This document shows, one piece after another, positions 1 to 10,484 of a stretch of 64,000 bases of DNA. The number at the start of each line of letters is the position of its first letter. The first letter of the stretch is position 1. The notes beneath the pieces were generated by a model that was not told where the DNA came from, did not search any database, and worked only from the letters and a program-made list of their open reading frames with translations. A program made the translations under genes and the position numbers. The DNA comes from Sphingomonas sp. J315 (GTDB lineage Bacteria; Pseudomonadota; Alphaproteobacteria; Sphingomonadales; Sphingomonadaceae). The stretch is taken from NCBI RefSeq assembly GCF_024666595.1, contig NZ_CP088296.1, positions 3,648,501 through 3,712,500 on the forward strand, read 5' to 3'.

Positions 1-1408
1 CTTCCGCACCGCGATCAAGCGGCGACGGCGCGGGCGTGTGATCCGGCTCGAGATGGAGGAAGGGATCGATTCTGGTCTCGAGGCGGTGTTGAAGGATGAG
101 CTGAGCGGCAGCGAGGCGTTGCTGACCGAGACCGGCGGGTTTCTGGGCAATGGCGATTTGGCGCTGATCGTCGAAGAGGATCGCCCCGACCTTAAATTTC
201 CGCCCTTCGTCGCGCGCTTCCCCGAACGAATCCGCGAGTATGACGGCGATTGCTTCGCGGCGATCCGGGCCAAGGACATCGTGATCCACCACCCCTATGA
301 ATCGTTCGACGTGGTGCTGGCGTTTCTGCGCCAGGCGGCGAGCGACCCGGATGTGGTGGCGATCAAGCAGACTCTGTACCGCGCGGGCAAGCAATCGGCG
401 GTGATCCAGGCGCTGATCGCCGCAGCCGAGGCGGGCAAGTCGGTCACCGCAGTAGTCGAGATCAAGGCGCGGTTCGACGAGGAACAGAATCTGCTTTGGG
501 CGAGCGCACTCGAACGCGCGGGCGTTCAGGTCATCTATGGCTTCACCAACTGGAAGACCCACGCCAAGGTGTCGATGGTGGTGCGGCGCGAGGGCGACGG
601 TTTCCGCACCTATTGCCATTTCGGGACCGGCAATTACCACCCGATCACCGCGCGCATTTACACCGATTTGAGCTTTTTCACCGCCGATCCCCGGGTCGGG
701 CGCGATGCGGCGAAGATCTTCAACTACGTCACCGGCTATGTCGAGCCGCAGGGGCTGGAGCTGCTGTCCGTCTCGCCGCGCCATCTGCGCGAAAAGCTGA
801 TCGAACTGACCGATCGGGAGATTGCCAACGCGCTGGCGGGCAAGCCGGCGGCGATCTGGGCGAAGATGAACAGCCTGGTCGATCCGGTGATGATCGAGAA
901 ACTGTACGAGGCGAGCAATGCCGGGGTCGAAATCGACCTGGTGATCCGTGGCATCTGCTGCCTTCGCCCCGGCATTGCTGGCATGTCGGAGCATATCCGG
1001 GTCAAGTCGGTGGTCGGGCGCTTCCTGGAGCACAGCCGGATTTGGGCGTTCGGTAATGGCAAGCCGCTGCCCAATGACGGGGCCTTGGTCTATATCTCCT
1101 CGGCCGACTGGATGCCGCGCAACTTCGACCGGCGGGTGGAGTTCATGTTGCCGATCATCAATCCGACGGTGCACGATCAGGTGCTGGACCAGGTAATGGT
1201 GGCGAACCTGATCGACACCGAACAAAGTTGGGAGTTGCAGCCCGATGGCCGCTATGTCCGCGACGATCCCGGCGCCAAGCCGTTCAACCTGCATCGCTAC
1301 TTTATGACGAACCCGTCGCTGTCGGGTCGCGGTGCAGCGCTGGAGGCGAGCGGCGGGGCGGTGCCCAAGCTGTCGCTGCGTCGCTGGCGGGCGGAGCGTG
1401 GCGGGTGA
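1..1408 (+). CDS. ppk1: Polyphosphate kinase 1, C-terminal part (5' end outside window)
   Basis: The reading frame is open from the first bases of the window, so the N-terminus lies upstream; about 468 residues of a roughly 700-residue enzyme are present. PPK1 makes long-chain polyphosphate from ATP through a phosphohistidine. The segment [12 protein letters not shown], a THAK motif just before it (the family's autophosphorylated His) and LEHSR further on (the second active-site His) are all visible, as is the phospholipase-D-like C-terminal fold. The stop overlaps the start of ppx by four bases (GTGA), so the two are probably co-transcribed and co-translated, pairing synthesis and degradation of polyphosphate. 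Confidence 0.96.
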   Translation, partial: FRTAIKRRRRGRVIRLEMEEGIDSGLEAVLKDELSGSEALLTETGGFLGNGDLALIVEEDRPDLKFPPFVARFPERIREYDGDCFAAIRAKDIVIHHPYESFDVVLAFLRQAASDPDVVAIKQTLYRAGKQSAVIQALIAAAEAGKSVTAVVEIKARFDEEQNLLWASALERAGVQVIYGFTNWKTHAKVSMVVRREGDGFRTYCHFGTGNYHPITARIYTDLSFFTADPRVGRDAAKIFNYVTGYVEPQGLELLSVSPRHLREKLIELTDREIANALAGKPAAIWAKMNSLVDPVMIEKLYEASNAGVEIDLVIRGICCLRPGIAGMSEHIRVKSVVGRFLEHSRIWAFGNGKPLPNDGALVYISSADWMPRNFDRRVEFMLPIINPTVHDQVLDQVMVANLIDTEQSWELQPDGRYVRDDPGAKPFNLHRYFMTNPSLSGRGAALEASGGAVPKLSLRRWRAERGG

Positions 1409-2913
1409 GCGTCACGTCGCTCTTGCAGCGCAAGCCGCGCGCCGTGACCGTAGCAGAGGCCCAGCGCACCGCGATCATCGACATCGGGTCGAACTCGATC
1501 CGCCTGGTCGTCTATGATGGGTCGGCGCGACTGCCCGCGACCCTGTTCAACGAGAAGGTGATGGCAGGACTGGGTCGCTCGCTGGCACAGACCGGGGCGA
1601 TCGACGACGATGCCTTGGTACTGGCGACGACAGCGCTGGCGCGCTTCTCAAGCCTGGCGCGCGAGATGGAGGTGGATTTGCTGCGTACCGTGGCGACGGC
1701 GGCGGTGCGCGATGCGAGCAATGGCGAGCGGTTGCTGGAGATTGCCAGGGCATTGGGCCTGAAGGTCGAGTTGCTGTCGGGCGAGGCCGAGGCGCTGGCG
1801 GCGGGCTATGGCGTGCTTTCCGGGATTCCGGAGGCGGACGGGATCGTCGGCGATCTGGGCGGTGGATCGCTGGAGCTGGTTCGGGTCGTCGCGGGGACAG
1901 TGACCGATCGCGTGTCTTTCCCGCTCGGCGTGTTGCGGCTGGAGGCAATCCGGTCGCAGGGCAAGGGGACGCTCGACAAGACCGTCGCCAAGCTGCTCGA
2001 CGAGGCGGGGTGGAGCAAGCGCGGGGAGGGATTGCCCTTTTACCTCGTCGGCGGGTCGTGGCGCGCGCTGGCGCGGCTGGACATGCATCTGACCGGCTAT
2101 CCGCTGCCGGTGATCCACGAATATGCGATGCCCGCCGCGACGGTGACCCGGTTGCAGCGAACGATCCAGCAAATGGGCAAAAGCCGCATCCGATCGGTGC
2201 CGAACCTGTCGTCGGGGCGCGTCGCGACGCTGGAACATGCCGCCGCGTTGCTGGGATCGCTGATGAAGCATCTCGGCAGCAGTGAGACGGTGGCGTCCGC
2301 GTTCGGGCTGCGCGAGGGGCTGCTGTATGGCGAGTTGTCGATCGCGGAGCGCCAGGCCGATCCGCTGATCGTCGCTACGCGCGACGAGGCGCGGCGATCG
2401 GGGCGGTTTCCCGAGCATGGTGACCTGCTCGATGCGTGGATCGCGCCGTTGTTCGGTGACGATGACGAGTCGCTGGTGCGGCTGCGCCATGCCGCGTGCC
2501 TGCTGGCGGACGTGGGCTGGCGCGCGAACCCGGAGTTCCGGGCGGAGCGCGGGACCGAGATCGCGCTGCACGGCAATTGGGTCGGGATCGACGCGCGGGG
2601 GCGGGCCTTGCTCGCGCAGGCGTTGTTTACCTCGCTGGGAGGTGGTCTGGAGTCACCTGCACCGGTGGGACAACTTGCCGCGCCCGACGCGCTGGAACGC
2701 GCGCGACTGTGGGGGCTGGCGATGCGGCTGGGTCAGCGGCTGTCGGGCGGTGTCGCCGGGCCGCTGCGGAGGTCGCGGGTCGCGGTCGATGGCGAACTGC
2801 TGCAGCTTCATTTGGGTGAGGATGATGCGGCGCTGTATGGCGAGGCGGTCGAGAAGCGTCACCGCGCGCTCGCCGGGGCGCTGGGGCTGACGGCGAGTGT
2901 GGCGTTGGGATAG
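1405..2913 (+). CDS. ppx: Exopolyphosphatase / pppGpp phosphohydrolase family
   Basis: About 502 residues. The N-terminal ASKHA ATPase-like fold shows the phosphate-1 motif [17 protein letters not shown] and the second glycine-rich loop [13 protein letters not shown]. Family members hydrolyse terminal phosphates of polyphosphate, and some also act on pppGpp. The start is taken as GTG at 1405, which overlaps the ppk1 stop; longer in-frame extensions would run well into ppk1 and carry no family sequence. The C-terminal half is the HD-like region of Ppx/GppA proteins. Which substrate dominates cannot be told from sequence. Confidence 0.93.
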   Translation: MSVTSLLQRKPRAVTVAEAQRTAIIDIGSNSIRLVVYDGSARLPATLFNEKVMAGLGRSLAQTGAIDDDALVLATTALARFSSLAREMEVDLLRTVATAAVRDASNGERLLEIARALGLKVELLSGEAEALAAGYGVLSGIPEADGIVGDLGGGSLELVRVVAGTVTDRVSFPLGVLRLEAIRSQGKGTLDKTVAKLLDEAGWSKRGEGLPFYLVGGSWRALARLDMHLTGYPLPVIHEYAMPAATVTRLQRTIQQMGKSRIRSVPNLSSGRVATLEHAAALLGSLMKHLGSSETVASAFGLREGLLYGELSIAERQADPLIVATRDEARRSGRFPEHGDLLDAWIAPLFGDDDESLVRLRHAACLLADVGWRANPEFRAERGTEIALHGNWVGIDARGRALLAQALFTSLGGGLESPAPVGQLAAPDALERARLWGLAMRLGQRLSGGVAGPLRRSRVAVDGELLQLHLGEDDAALYGEAVEKRHRALAGALGLTASVALG

Positions 2914-2920
2914 GTCCTGT

Positions 2921-2994
2921 GCTCCTGCGGAGGCAGGAGCCTAGAGCCGCACGGGAATCGCTCAGCTACTCTGGGCTCCTGCCTTCGCAGGAGC
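2921..2994. repeat. Paired REP-like palindromes (GCTCCTGC / GCAGGAGC)
   Basis: Two hairpins, each with an 8-bp perfect stem GCTCCTGC/GCAGGAGC and a 4-base loop (GGAG at 2929-2932, CTTC at 2983-2986), lie between ppx and the convergent I78 gene. A diverged relative of the pair occurs at 13460-13533. The arrangement resembles dispersed intergenic REP/BIME elements; it could also act as a transcript end for the convergent genes, although no T-run follows. Confidence 0.7.
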
Positions 2995-3001
2995 GCATGT
3001 G

Positions 3002-3286
3002 CTACCCGCAGCGCAGCGCCTTGATCGTGTTCACATCGTCCAACTCGACGTTCAGCCGGTCGGAGCGATAGTCCATCGTCACCGCCATGCCCGGCTTGAT
3101 CACGCGGACGATGCCCGCGCCCGAGCGTTGCTTGGCGCGCTCGATCACCTGCGGCTTGGCTTCGCGACCAACCAAGGGCTGGACGCGGTCGGCATTGCAT
3201 TCGCGGATACCGGTACCGGGTGCCGGGCGCTCGTAGCTGCACGCGGCGAGGCTCAGCGACAGGGCGATCAGGGCAGCAGCTTTCAT
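3002..3286 (-). CDS. Peptidase inhibitor I78-like lipoprotein
   Basis: 94 residues. The first 16 residues form a lipoprotein signal with lipobox LAAC at about 13-16, so the mature protein should be anchored in the envelope by Cys16. The body contains ADRVQPLVG and ends with AVTMDYRSDRLNVELDD, matching the short inhibitor I78 domain (the Aspergillus elastase inhibitor family), a compact fold with a reactive loop. Its start overlaps the rnd stop (ATGA), so it is read as the distal gene of an rnd transcript. The target protease is unknown. Confidence 0.8.
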   Translation of the reverse strand: MKAAALIALSLSLAACSYERPAPGTGIRECNADRVQPLVGREAKPQVIERAKQRSGAGIVRVIKPGMAVTMDYRSDRLNVELDDVNTIKALRCG

Positions 3287-4460
3287 GGATTCGGCTCCTC
3301 GGTACGCGTCATCTTGAGCTTTCCGTTACGCACGGTGAACCCAAGCTGACCCTCGACGAGCGCGAGCGCGTCGCGGCCGAATTGTTCGAAGCGCCAGCCA
3401 TTCAGGATCGACAGCCCTTCGCGCTGGCCGGCCGCGAGCGCCTCGAGATCGTCGGAGCGGGCGAGCAGGCGGGCGGCGACATTGATGTCGCGTGCGCGGA
3501 TCTTGAGCAGCAGCTTGAGCAGGTCGGCGACCAAAGCGCCTTCCTTGCCCAGCGGAAGCTTGCGGTCGTCACGCGCGGGCATTTCGTTGGCGGGCATCGG
3601 CTCGGCATTTTCGAGCGCGGCCATCAGGCGACCGCCGATATCGTTGCCGCCCCAAGTGGCGGACAGGCCGCGCACCTTGGTCAGGTCGCTCTGCTTGCGC
3701 GGCGGATTGCCGGCGAGGTCGGCGATCGTCTCGTCCTTGACGATGCGGCCGCGTGGCAGGTCCTTGCCCTGCGCCTCGCGCTCGCGCCATGCCGCCAGCG
3801 CCTTGAGGCGACCGAGCACTTCGGGTTTGCGGCTGGAGATGCGGATGCGCTGCCACGCCTTGTCGGGGTCGCTGCGATAGTTTTCGGGATCGCCGATCCG
3901 CTCCATCTCCTCGTCCAGCCAATCGCCGCGACCGGTTTTCTTGAGCTTCGCGAGCATCTTGGGGAAGATTTCGGAGAGATAGGTGACGTCGCAAATCGCG
4001 TAATCGATCTGGCGCTTGTCGAGCGGGCGGCGCGACCAGTCGGTGAAGCGCGCGCCCTTGTCGACGGTGATGCCGAGATAGGTTTCGACGAGGTTGGAAT
4101 AGCCGATCTGCTCGCCCTGACCCAATGCCATCGCCGCGATCTGGGTGTCGAACAGCGGGTGCGGGGTCTTGCCAGTGAGGTTGTAGACGATCTCGAGATC
4201 CTGGCCGCCGGCGTGGAAGACCTTGAGCACATCCTCATTGTTGACGAGCAGGTCGAGCAGGGGGTGAGGTCGAGTCCCGGCGCCATCGGGTCGATCGCCG
4301 CAGCCTCATTGGTGTCGGCGATCTGAATCAGGCACAGCTCGGGGTAGAAGGTGTTTTCCCGCATGAACTCGGTATCCACCGTGATGAACGGCTGCTGCGC
4401 GAGGCGGGTGCAGAGGTTGGCGAGCGTCGCCGAGTCTTGAATCAGGCCGTGAATATGCAT
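3283..4460 (-). CDS. rnd: Ribonuclease D (frame broken by a one-base deletion)
   Basis: The N-terminal part (from ATG at 4460) reads TVDTEFMRENTFYPELCLIQ, the DEDD exonuclease ExoI motif; the downstream part (AGGQDLEIVYNL, then two HRDC-like regions) is in another frame. The break lies at the G run 4260-4264: adding one G (C on the coding strand) joins LDLTP to LLDLLVNNEDVLKVFHAGG and gives a full-length protein of about 392 residues. RNase D trims tRNA 3' ends. The enzyme is non-essential in Escherichia coli, so a real mutation is possible, but the homopolymer context and similar breaks elsewhere in the window favour a sequencing error. Confidence 0.85.
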
Positions 4461-4558
4461 CGCAGGCCCATAGCCAAGCCCGCGCGGGTTGACAAAGGGG
4501 CGTGTGAGAAGGATGCGCGCGGCCTGTTATTTTCACCAGAAACCGTTGGAAACCGCTC

Positions 4559-6358
4559 ATGCACGCCTATCGCACCCACACTTGCGGCCAGCTGACCGCC
4601 GATCAGGTCGGCGAAAACGTCCGCCTGTCGGGCTGGATCCATCGCAAGCGCGACCATGGCGGCGTGTTGTTCGTCGATCTGCGCGACCATTATGGCGTGA
4701 CGCAGATCGTGTGCGACAGCGACTCGCCGGCGCTGCCGGTGCTGGAGGGGCTGCGCGTCGAATCGGTCGTGACGATCGATGGCGTGGTGAAGGCGCGCAG
4801 CGAGGCGACGGTGAACGCCAACCTCGCCACCGGCGCGATCGAAGTGTTCGCCAAGGGCGTGACCGTCCAGTCGTCGGCGCAGGAGCTGCCGATGCCGGTG
4901 TTCGGCGACAGCGACTATCCCGAGGAAATCCGCCTGCGGAACCGTTTCCTCGACCTGCGTCGCGAGGGGCTGCACGCCAACATCATGCTGCGCAGCCATG
5001 TGATCGCGAGCCTGCGCCGCCGGATGATCGAGCAGGGCTTTACCGAGTTCCAGACGCCGATCCTGACCGCGTCGTCGCCGGAGGGCGCGCGCGACTATCT
5101 GGTGCCGAGCCGCGTGCATCCGGGCAAATTCTATGCGCTCCCGCAGGCACCGCAGATGTTCAAGCAGCTGCTGATGGTCGCGGGTTTCGACCGCTATTTC
5201 CAGATCGCGCCGTGCTTCCGCGACGAGGATGCGCGCGCCGACCGCAGCCCGGGTGAATTCTATCAGCTCGATTTCGAGATGAGCTATGTCACGCAGGACG
5301 ATGTGTTCGCGGCGATCGAGCCGGTGCTGCACGGCGTGTTCGAGGAATTCGCGAACTGGCAGGGCAAGGGGCGCACCGTCAGCCCGCTGCCGTTCAAGCG
5401 CATCCCGTACCGCGAATCGATGCTGAAATATGGCAACGACAAGCCCGATCTGCGCAACCCGATCCTCATTTCCGATGTCAGCAGCCACTTTGAAGGCTCT
5501 GGTTTCGGGCGCTTTGCGTCGATGGTCGCGGCGGGCGACGTGGTCCGCGCGATCCCCGCGCCAAACACGGCAGAGAAGAGCCGCAAATTCTTCGACGACA
5601 TGAACGCATGGGCGCAGGCCGAGGGCTTCCCGGGCCTGGGCTATGCGACGCAGAAGGATGGCGTGTTCGGCGGCCCGATCGCCAACAACCACGGGCAGGA
5701 GGGCATGAAGGCGATTGCCGACGCACTTGGCCTCGGCCCGAATGATGGCATCTTCTTCGCCGCGGGCAAGGAGGCTCAGGCCGCCAAGCTGGCGGGCCTC
5801 GCGCGCACCCGCGTTGGCGAGAGCCTCGAGCTGATCGACAAGAGCCGGTTCGAATTCTGTTGGATCGTCGACTTTCCGATGTTCGAATATGACGAGGACG
5901 CGAAGAAGATCGACTTCAGCCACAACCCCTTCAGCATGCCGCAGGGCGAACTGGAGGCGCTGGAGACCAGGGACCCGCTCGACATTCTCGCGTGGCAGTA
6001 TGACATCGTGTGCAACGGCATCGAACTGTCGTCGGGCGCGATCCGGAACCATCGCCCGGAGATCATGTACAAGGCGTTCGAGATCGCCGGGTACAGCCAG
6101 CAGGACGTGGACAGCAATTTTGCAGGCATGATCAATGCGTTCAAGTATGGCGCACCGCCGCATGGTGGATCGGCTCCGGGCGTCGACCGCATCGTGATGC
6201 TGTTGGCGGATCAGCCGAACATCCGTGAGGTCATCGTCTTCCCGATGAACCAGAAGGCGGAGGATCTGATGATGCAGGCCCCGTCGCCGGTCAGCGAGAA
6301 GCAGCTCAAGGAACTGCATATCCGGCTGGCTCCGCAGGCGCTGGACAATAAGGGCTGA
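4559..6358 (+). CDS. aspS: Aspartyl-tRNA synthetase
   Basis: 599 residues, the usual bacterial length. An N-terminal OB-fold anticodon-binding domain ([20 protein letters not shown]) is followed by the class II catalytic core: motif 2 [10 protein letters not shown] at about residue 220 and motif 3 [14 protein letters not shown] at about 532, with the bacterial GAD insertion between. It charges tRNA-Asp in the cytoplasm. Whether it also charges tRNA-Asn cannot be decided here. It is divergent from rnd across about 100 bases that must carry both promoters. Confidence 0.97.
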   Translation: MHAYRTHTCGQLTADQVGENVRLSGWIHRKRDHGGVLFVDLRDHYGVTQIVCDSDSPALPVLEGLRVESVVTIDGVVKARSEATVNANLATGAIEVFAKGVTVQSSAQELPMPVFGDSDYPEEIRLRNRFLDLRREGLHANIMLRSHVIASLRRRMIEQGFTEFQTPILTASSPEGARDYLVPSRVHPGKFYALPQAPQMFKQLLMVAGFDRYFQIAPCFRDEDARADRSPGEFYQLDFEMSYVTQDDVFAAIEPVLHGVFEEFANWQGKGRTVSPLPFKRIPYRESMLKYGNDKPDLRNPILISDVSSHFEGSGFGRFASMVAAGDVVRAIPAPNTAEKSRKFFDDMNAWAQAEGFPGLGYATQKDGVFGGPIANNHGQEGMKAIADALGLGPNDGIFFAAGKEAQAAKLAGLARTRVGESLELIDKSRFEFCWIVDFPMFEYDEDAKKIDFSHNPFSMPQGELEALETRDPLDILAWQYDIVCNGIELSSGAIRNHRPEIMYKAFEIAGYSQQDVDSNFAGMINAFKYGAPPHGGSAPGVDRIVMLLADQPNIREVIVFPMNQKAEDLMMQAPSPVSEKQLKELHIRLAPQALDNKG

Positions 6359-6377
6359 GCTAAATCCCCGCCAAGCT

Positions 6378-6479
6378 CCCCTCCCGCTTGCGGGAGGGGC
6401 TGGGGGAGGGCATGTTCGAGGACATGCCCAGCCCTCAACGCACAGGCCCTCCCCTGACCCCTCCCGCAAGCGGGAGGGG
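6378..6479. repeat. Two 22-bp palindromes between aspS and ppk2
   Basis: Perfect palindromic arms CCCCTCCCGC/GCGGGAGGGG occur at 6378-6399 and, with the central bases swapped to AA, at 6458-6479, separated by pyrimidine- and purine-rich linker sequence that itself repeats the GGGAGGG theme. This pair looks like a dispersed intergenic repeat; each arm can also form a strong hairpin in RNA and could serve as a terminator or processing site for aspS. The second copy ends four bases before the ppk2 start. Confidence 0.75.
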
Positions 6480-6482
6480 AAA

Positions 6483-7256
6483 TTGAAGATTGACCTCTCG
6501 GATTTCGAGGAGGGCGACGAGGTCGATGACTATCATGACCGCCTGAAGGCTCTCCAGGAGCGCCTCAGCCACATCCAGACCGCGCATATCATCCACAAGC
6601 GCCGTGCGATCATCGTCTTCGAAGGGTGGGACGCGGCGGGGAAGGGCGGGATCATCAAGCGGCTGACCGCCGAATGGGACCCGCGTTATTTCGAGGTTTG
6701 GCCGATATCCGCGCCGACGCCCGAGGAACTGGCGCACCATTTCCTGTGGCGCTTCTGGCGGCGGCTGCCGGCGCAGCACAATATCGCCGTGTTCGACCGC
6801 AGCTGGTACGGTCGCGTGCTCGTCGAGCGGGTCGAAGGCTATGCGAGCAAGGCCGAATGGACGCGCGGCTATGACGAGATCAATGATTTCGAGGCGCAGC
6901 AGGCCGAGACCGGCGCGACGCTGATCAAGATCTTCATCCACGTGACCCAGAAGACGCAGGACAAGCGCCTGCGGGAGCGGATCGAGAGCCCGTGGAAGCG
7001 GTGGAAGACCGGGCTCGACGATTATCGGAACCGCGCGCGGCGGGCCGACTATCTCGATGCGATGCACGACATGTTCGCGCGGACCAACACGAAGCAGGCG
7101 CCGTGGATCGTGGTCGACGGGAACGACAAAAAGGCGGGGCGGATCGCAGCGCTGACCGCGATTGCCGACGCGCTGGAAGCGTGCGTGCCGATGGAGCCGC
7201 CCGCGCTTGACCCCGCAGTGGAGACGGCGGCGCGCGAGGCAGGGGTGATCGACTGA
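6483..7256 (+). CDS. ppk2: Polyphosphate kinase 2 family protein
   Basis: 257 residues. The P-loop-type Walker A motif GWDAAGKGG is at residues 48-56 and the Walker B/lid region [16 protein letters not shown] follows near residue 100, as in PPK2 enzymes, which move phosphate between polyphosphate and nucleoside mono- or diphosphates. The start is a TTG directly after a palindromic repeat with no clear ribosome-binding site; the first methionine codons are too far into the conserved domain. The gene is within 6 kb of ppk1-ppx, giving a polyphosphate-rich locus. The PPK2 subclass was not determined. Confidence 0.9.
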   Translation: MKIDLSDFEEGDEVDDYHDRLKALQERLSHIQTAHIIHKRRAIIVFEGWDAAGKGGIIKRLTAEWDPRYFEVWPISAPTPEELAHHFLWRFWRRLPAQHNIAVFDRSWYGRVLVERVEGYASKAEWTRGYDEINDFEAQQAETGATLIKIFIHVTQKTQDKRLRERIESPWKRWKTGLDDYRNRARRADYLDAMHDMFARTNTKQAPWIVVDGNDKKAGRIAALTAIADALEACVPMEPPALDPAVETAAREAGVID

Positions 7257-7307
7257 AGCGGTGGACGGAAAGGCGGTTCGGGCGTAGGTCGCCGTAAACG
7301 ATACGAT

Positions 7308-8716
7308 ATGATCGAGAGAGTGATGCTGGACCCCAATAGCGCGCCCACGCTTGACCGTGCGCAGGCGACGATCGGCATCGCCGACCTGTTCACCATCGGC
7401 ATCGGGCCGTCGAGCTCGCACACCGTGGGACCGATGCGCGCGGGGTTCGCCTTTGCCGAGGCAGCGCTGGATCGCGGGACGCCGGTATCGGTGTCGTGCG
7501 AGCTGTTCGGGTCGCTGGCGCTGACCGGCAAGGGCCATGCGACCGATGTGGCGGTGATGCTGGGGCTGGCCGGGTTTCTGCCCGAAAGCGTCGATCCCGA
7601 TGCCGTGCCGACCATCGTCGAGACAATCCGTGTCGAGGCACAGTTGAAACTGGCCGGGCATGTTCCGGTACCGTTTGTCGAGGGGACGCACCTTGTCTTT
7701 CGTGGCGACCGGTTTCTGCCTGCGCATCCGAACGGAATGCGCTTCGTCGCGCACTATGCGCAGGGCGAACCCTATGAGACCTTCTGGTACTCGATCGGCG
7801 GCGGCGCGGTGGTCGAGGGCGGCTGTGAGCTGCCGCAGAGCAATGTGCGGCTGCCCTTTGCCTTTTCGTCCGGCGCGGAACTGCTCGCGGTTGGCGACGC
7901 GGAGGGCAAGAGCATCGCCGATATCGTCCGGGCCAATGAATCCGCGTGGCGCGACGATGCCGAGACCGATGCGTTCGTCGACCTCGCTGCGCGCGGCGAT
8001 GTCGGCATGTATCGAGCGCGGGATGCGCGGCGAGGGGGAGCTTCCCGGCGGTCTGAAGGTCAAGCGGCGCGCGCGCGACTTGCACCAGCGGCTGATCGCG
8101 CGCGGGCCTCGCTCCGATCCGTCGCTGGTGTTCGACTGGGTCAGTCTGTGGGCGCTGGCCGTGAACGAGGAGAATGCGGCGGGTGGTCGCGTCGTCACGG
8201 CACCGACCAACGGCGCGGCGGGGGTGATCCCGGCGGTGCTGCGTTACTACGAAACCTTCTGCGCCAGCCCGACCCCGGCGGGATCGCGGACCTTCCTGCT
8301 GACGGCGGCAGCGATCGGGTTCCTGTACAAGAAGCGGGCGTCGATCTCTGCCGCCGAGATGGGGTGTCAGGGCGAGGTCGGGGTGGCGTGCTCGATGGCG
8401 GCCGCTGGGCTGGCGGCGGCACTAGGCGCAACCAATGCGCAGATCGAGAATGCCGCCGAGATCGGGATGGAGCACAATCTGGGCCTGACCTGCGACCCGA
8501 TCGGGGGGCTGGTCCAGATCCCGTGCATCGAGCGCAACACGATGGGTGCGATCAAGGCGATCAACGCCGCCTATCTGGCGATGCACGGCGATGGCAGCCA
8601 CATCGTAAGCCTCGACGCGGTGATCGAGACGATGCGCCAGACGGGGGGAGGATATGCGGTCGAAGTACAAGGAGACCGCGCAGGGCGGGCTGGCCGTGAA
8701 CGTGGTGGCGTGTTGA
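7308..8716 (+). CDS. sdaA: L-serine ammonia-lyase (iron-sulfur type), frame broken twice
   Basis: The N-terminal frame gives [19 protein letters not shown], the beta-domain signature of single-chain iron-sulfur serine dehydratases. The alpha domain continues in the next frame, with cluster cysteines in [24 protein letters not shown] and QIPCIERN, and the last 20 residues ([20 protein letters not shown]) lie in a third. One surplus base near 7984-7988 and one in the G run 8643-8648 explain both shifts; removing them gives about 463-468 residues, ATG at 7308 or 7323. The enzyme deaminates serine to pyruvate. Two independent breaks suggest sequencing errors, though a true pseudogene is not excluded. 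Confidence 0.88.
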
Positions 8717-8809
8717 GCACCGGCGCCTGATCGCCCAATTTCAAACAATCGCGTTCGGCTAGGAACGCCAGCCCACCCGGTCCGTTTGCACGCGATCGGG
8801 AGAGGTTCG

Positions 8810-9589
8810 ATGACTGCCAGCGCACGCCTGACAACACTGACGCGGATCGGATTTGCGACGCGCGGCGTGTTGTACGCCGTTATCGCGTATCTGGTAATCC
8901 GCACCGGCCGTGCCGAGGACCCAGGCGGGGCGCTTGAGTATCTGAGCGACGGCTCGGGGAAATTTCTCCTCGGCGTGATGGCCGCAGGATTGCTGGCCTA
9001 CGGCATCTGGCGACTTGCCGATGCCGCACTCAATATTGAAGATCACGATGCAGACAAAAAGGGCGTGGTGGAGCGCGTGGGTGCAGGGCTCAGCGGTCTC
9101 GTGCATCTGTTCCTGACCTGGCAGGCGGTCCAATTGATGCAGGGCGTGTCTTCCGGCGGCAATGGCGTGCAGGAGAGTGCGCGCACCGCGCTGACCTTTC
9201 CCGGGGGCGGCATCGCGATCCTGCTGGTCGGAGCGGTCGTATTACTGGTCGGCATCGTTCAACTGGTCAGAGCTGCGAAGGGTTCGTTCCTGCGTCACCT
9301 TGAGCCCGAGATGGCGAAGCGGACATGGGTGGCATGGAGCGGACGCGCGGGTTATGCGGCGCGGGGTGTGGTGTTCCTCATTGTCGGCTATTTTCTGGTG
9401 GCGGCCGGATTTGATGCCTCGTCCAGCGAGGTCGGCGGCATGGATGCAGCGCTCGCATGGATTGACAGCCCGGTCGATATGATTGTCGCGCTCGGCCTGT
9501 TCGGATTTGCCGTCTTCAGTCTGGTCGAGGCACGGTGGCGGGTGCTTCAGTCGGTGCCCGTCGAACGACTGACCAAAGCCAGGCTCTAG
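8810..9589 (+). CDS. DUF1206 membrane protein
   Basis: About 259 residues from ATG at 8810, chosen because GGGAGAGG lies just upstream. Six hydrophobic segments occur as three consecutive pairs, each beginning with a variant of R-x-G-(F/Y)-A-(T/A)-R-G-V (IGFATRGVLYAV, then AGLSGLVHLFL, then AGYAARGVVFLI), the triple-repeat layout of DUF1206 proteins. The function of the family is not established. The stop overlaps by four bases the end of the convergent greB gene. Confidence 0.85.
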   Translation: MTASARLTTLTRIGFATRGVLYAVIAYLVIRTGRAEDPGGALEYLSDGSGKFLLGVMAAGLLAYGIWRLADAALNIEDHDADKKGVVERVGAGLSGLVHLFLTWQAVQLMQGVSSGGNGVQESARTALTFPGGGIAILLVGAVVLLVGIVQLVRAAKGSFLRHLEPEMAKRTWVAWSGRAGYAARGVVFLIVGYFLVAAGFDASSSEVGGMDAALAWIDSPVDMIVALGLFGFAVFSLVEARWRVLQSVPVERLTKARL

Positions 9590-10074
9590 GCCGAGGTCGG
9601 GTAGTCGATTTCTACGACCTCATATTCCTTTTCCCCCGCCGGGAGCATGACGCGGCGCAGGTCGCCCACGGCAGCGCCGCGTAGTGCGCGGGCGAGGGGG
9701 GAGTTCCAGCCGATGCGACCTTTGCCCGCGTCCGCCTCGTCGTCGCCGGTCAGGGTCAGGGTGCGGTGGTTGTCGTCCTCGTCCGCAATGGTGACGGTCG
9801 CGCCGAACCAGACTTTCGATTGATCTTCCTGCCGCGCCGGATCGACGACCTTGGCCGCCTTCATCCGCTTCGCCAGCCAGCCGAGCCGCCGGTCGATCTC
9901 GCGCAGCCGCTTGCGGCCATAGATATAGTCGCCATTCTCGGACCGGTCGCCATTGCCCGCAGCCCAGGCAATCGTCTCGACCAATGCCGGACGTTCGGTG
10001 CCGAACAGCATGTCATATTCGGCCTTGAGCGCGGAATAGCCCGCCGGGGTGATGTAGTTCGGACGGTCGTTCAA
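9586..10074 (-). CDS. greB: Transcription elongation factor GreB-like
   Basis: 162 residues. It begins NYITPAGYSALKAEYDML and has the long N-terminal coiled-coil arm of Gre factors, including ENGDYIYGRKRLREIDRRLGWL, followed by the C-terminal FKBP-like domain (WNSPLARALRGAAVGD). GreB proteins enter the RNA polymerase secondary channel and stimulate cleavage of backtracked transcripts. The YIYGRKRLREID arm is characteristic of GreB rather than GreA. The start is TTG at 10074, overlapping the stop of the acetyltransferase (TTGA), so it is the last gene of a three-gene leftward operon with the lytic transglycosylase. Confidence 0.9.
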   Translation of the reverse strand: MNDRPNYITPAGYSALKAEYDMLFGTERPALVETIAWAAGNGDRSENGDYIYGRKRLREIDRRLGWLAKRMKAAKVVDPARQEDQSKVWFGATVTIADEDDNHRTLTLTGDDEADAGKGRIGWNSPLARALRGAAVGDLRRVMLPAGEKEYEVVEIDYPTSA

Positions 10075-10484
10075 AGCTGGCGGCCCATGCTGATTCGTGG
10101 CTCGACCGCATAGCCCATATGCGCCCAGAAGGCGGCGGCGTCGTGGTTGGTGTCGCGCACCTGCAGATTCACCTTGGTGCAGCCTAGATCGGCCAGCGCG
10201 GTTTCGGCGGCGCGGATCAGCGCGCGCGCGATGCCGCAGCCGCGCGCGCGGGGATGCACCGCGAGCTTGTAGAGCCAGCCGCGATGTCCGTCATAGCCCG
10301 CCAGGATCGTGCCGAGGACATGCCCGTCCTCCTGCGCGACGAGCAGCAGGTCGGGCTGAATTGCCAGCTTTTGCGGGATCGCGACGGGGGCGTGGCTGTG
10401 CGGCGGATCGTCGGGAAAGACGGTGCGCCACAGCGCGTCCACATCCGTGAACTGCGCCTCCTCATAAGGGTGGATCGCGATCAC
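10071..10484 (-). CDS. GNAT family N-acetyltransferase
   Basis: 137 residues from GTG at 10484, which overlaps the stop of the transglycosylase gene (GTGA). The acetyl-CoA-binding motif A reads LAVHPRARGCGIARALI (R/Q-x-x-G-x-G/A pattern), preceded by YKLAVHP and followed by LQVRDTNHDAAAFWAHMGY, typical of the YpeA-type GNAT proteins. The substrate is unknown. Longer readings upstream overlap the transglycosylase catalytic domain and were not used. Confidence 0.85.
   Translation of the reverse strand: MIAIHPYEEAQFTDVDALWRTVFPDDPPHSHAPVAIPQKLAIQPDLLLVAQEDGHVLGTILAGYDGHRGWLYKLAVHPRARGCGIARALIRAAETALADLGCTKVNLQVRDTNHDAAAFWAHMGYAVEPRISMGRQL

Noticed and set aside
4442..6469. Long minus-strand open frame over aspS
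   Set aside because: Antisense shadow of aspS; His/Arg-rich composition with no domain.
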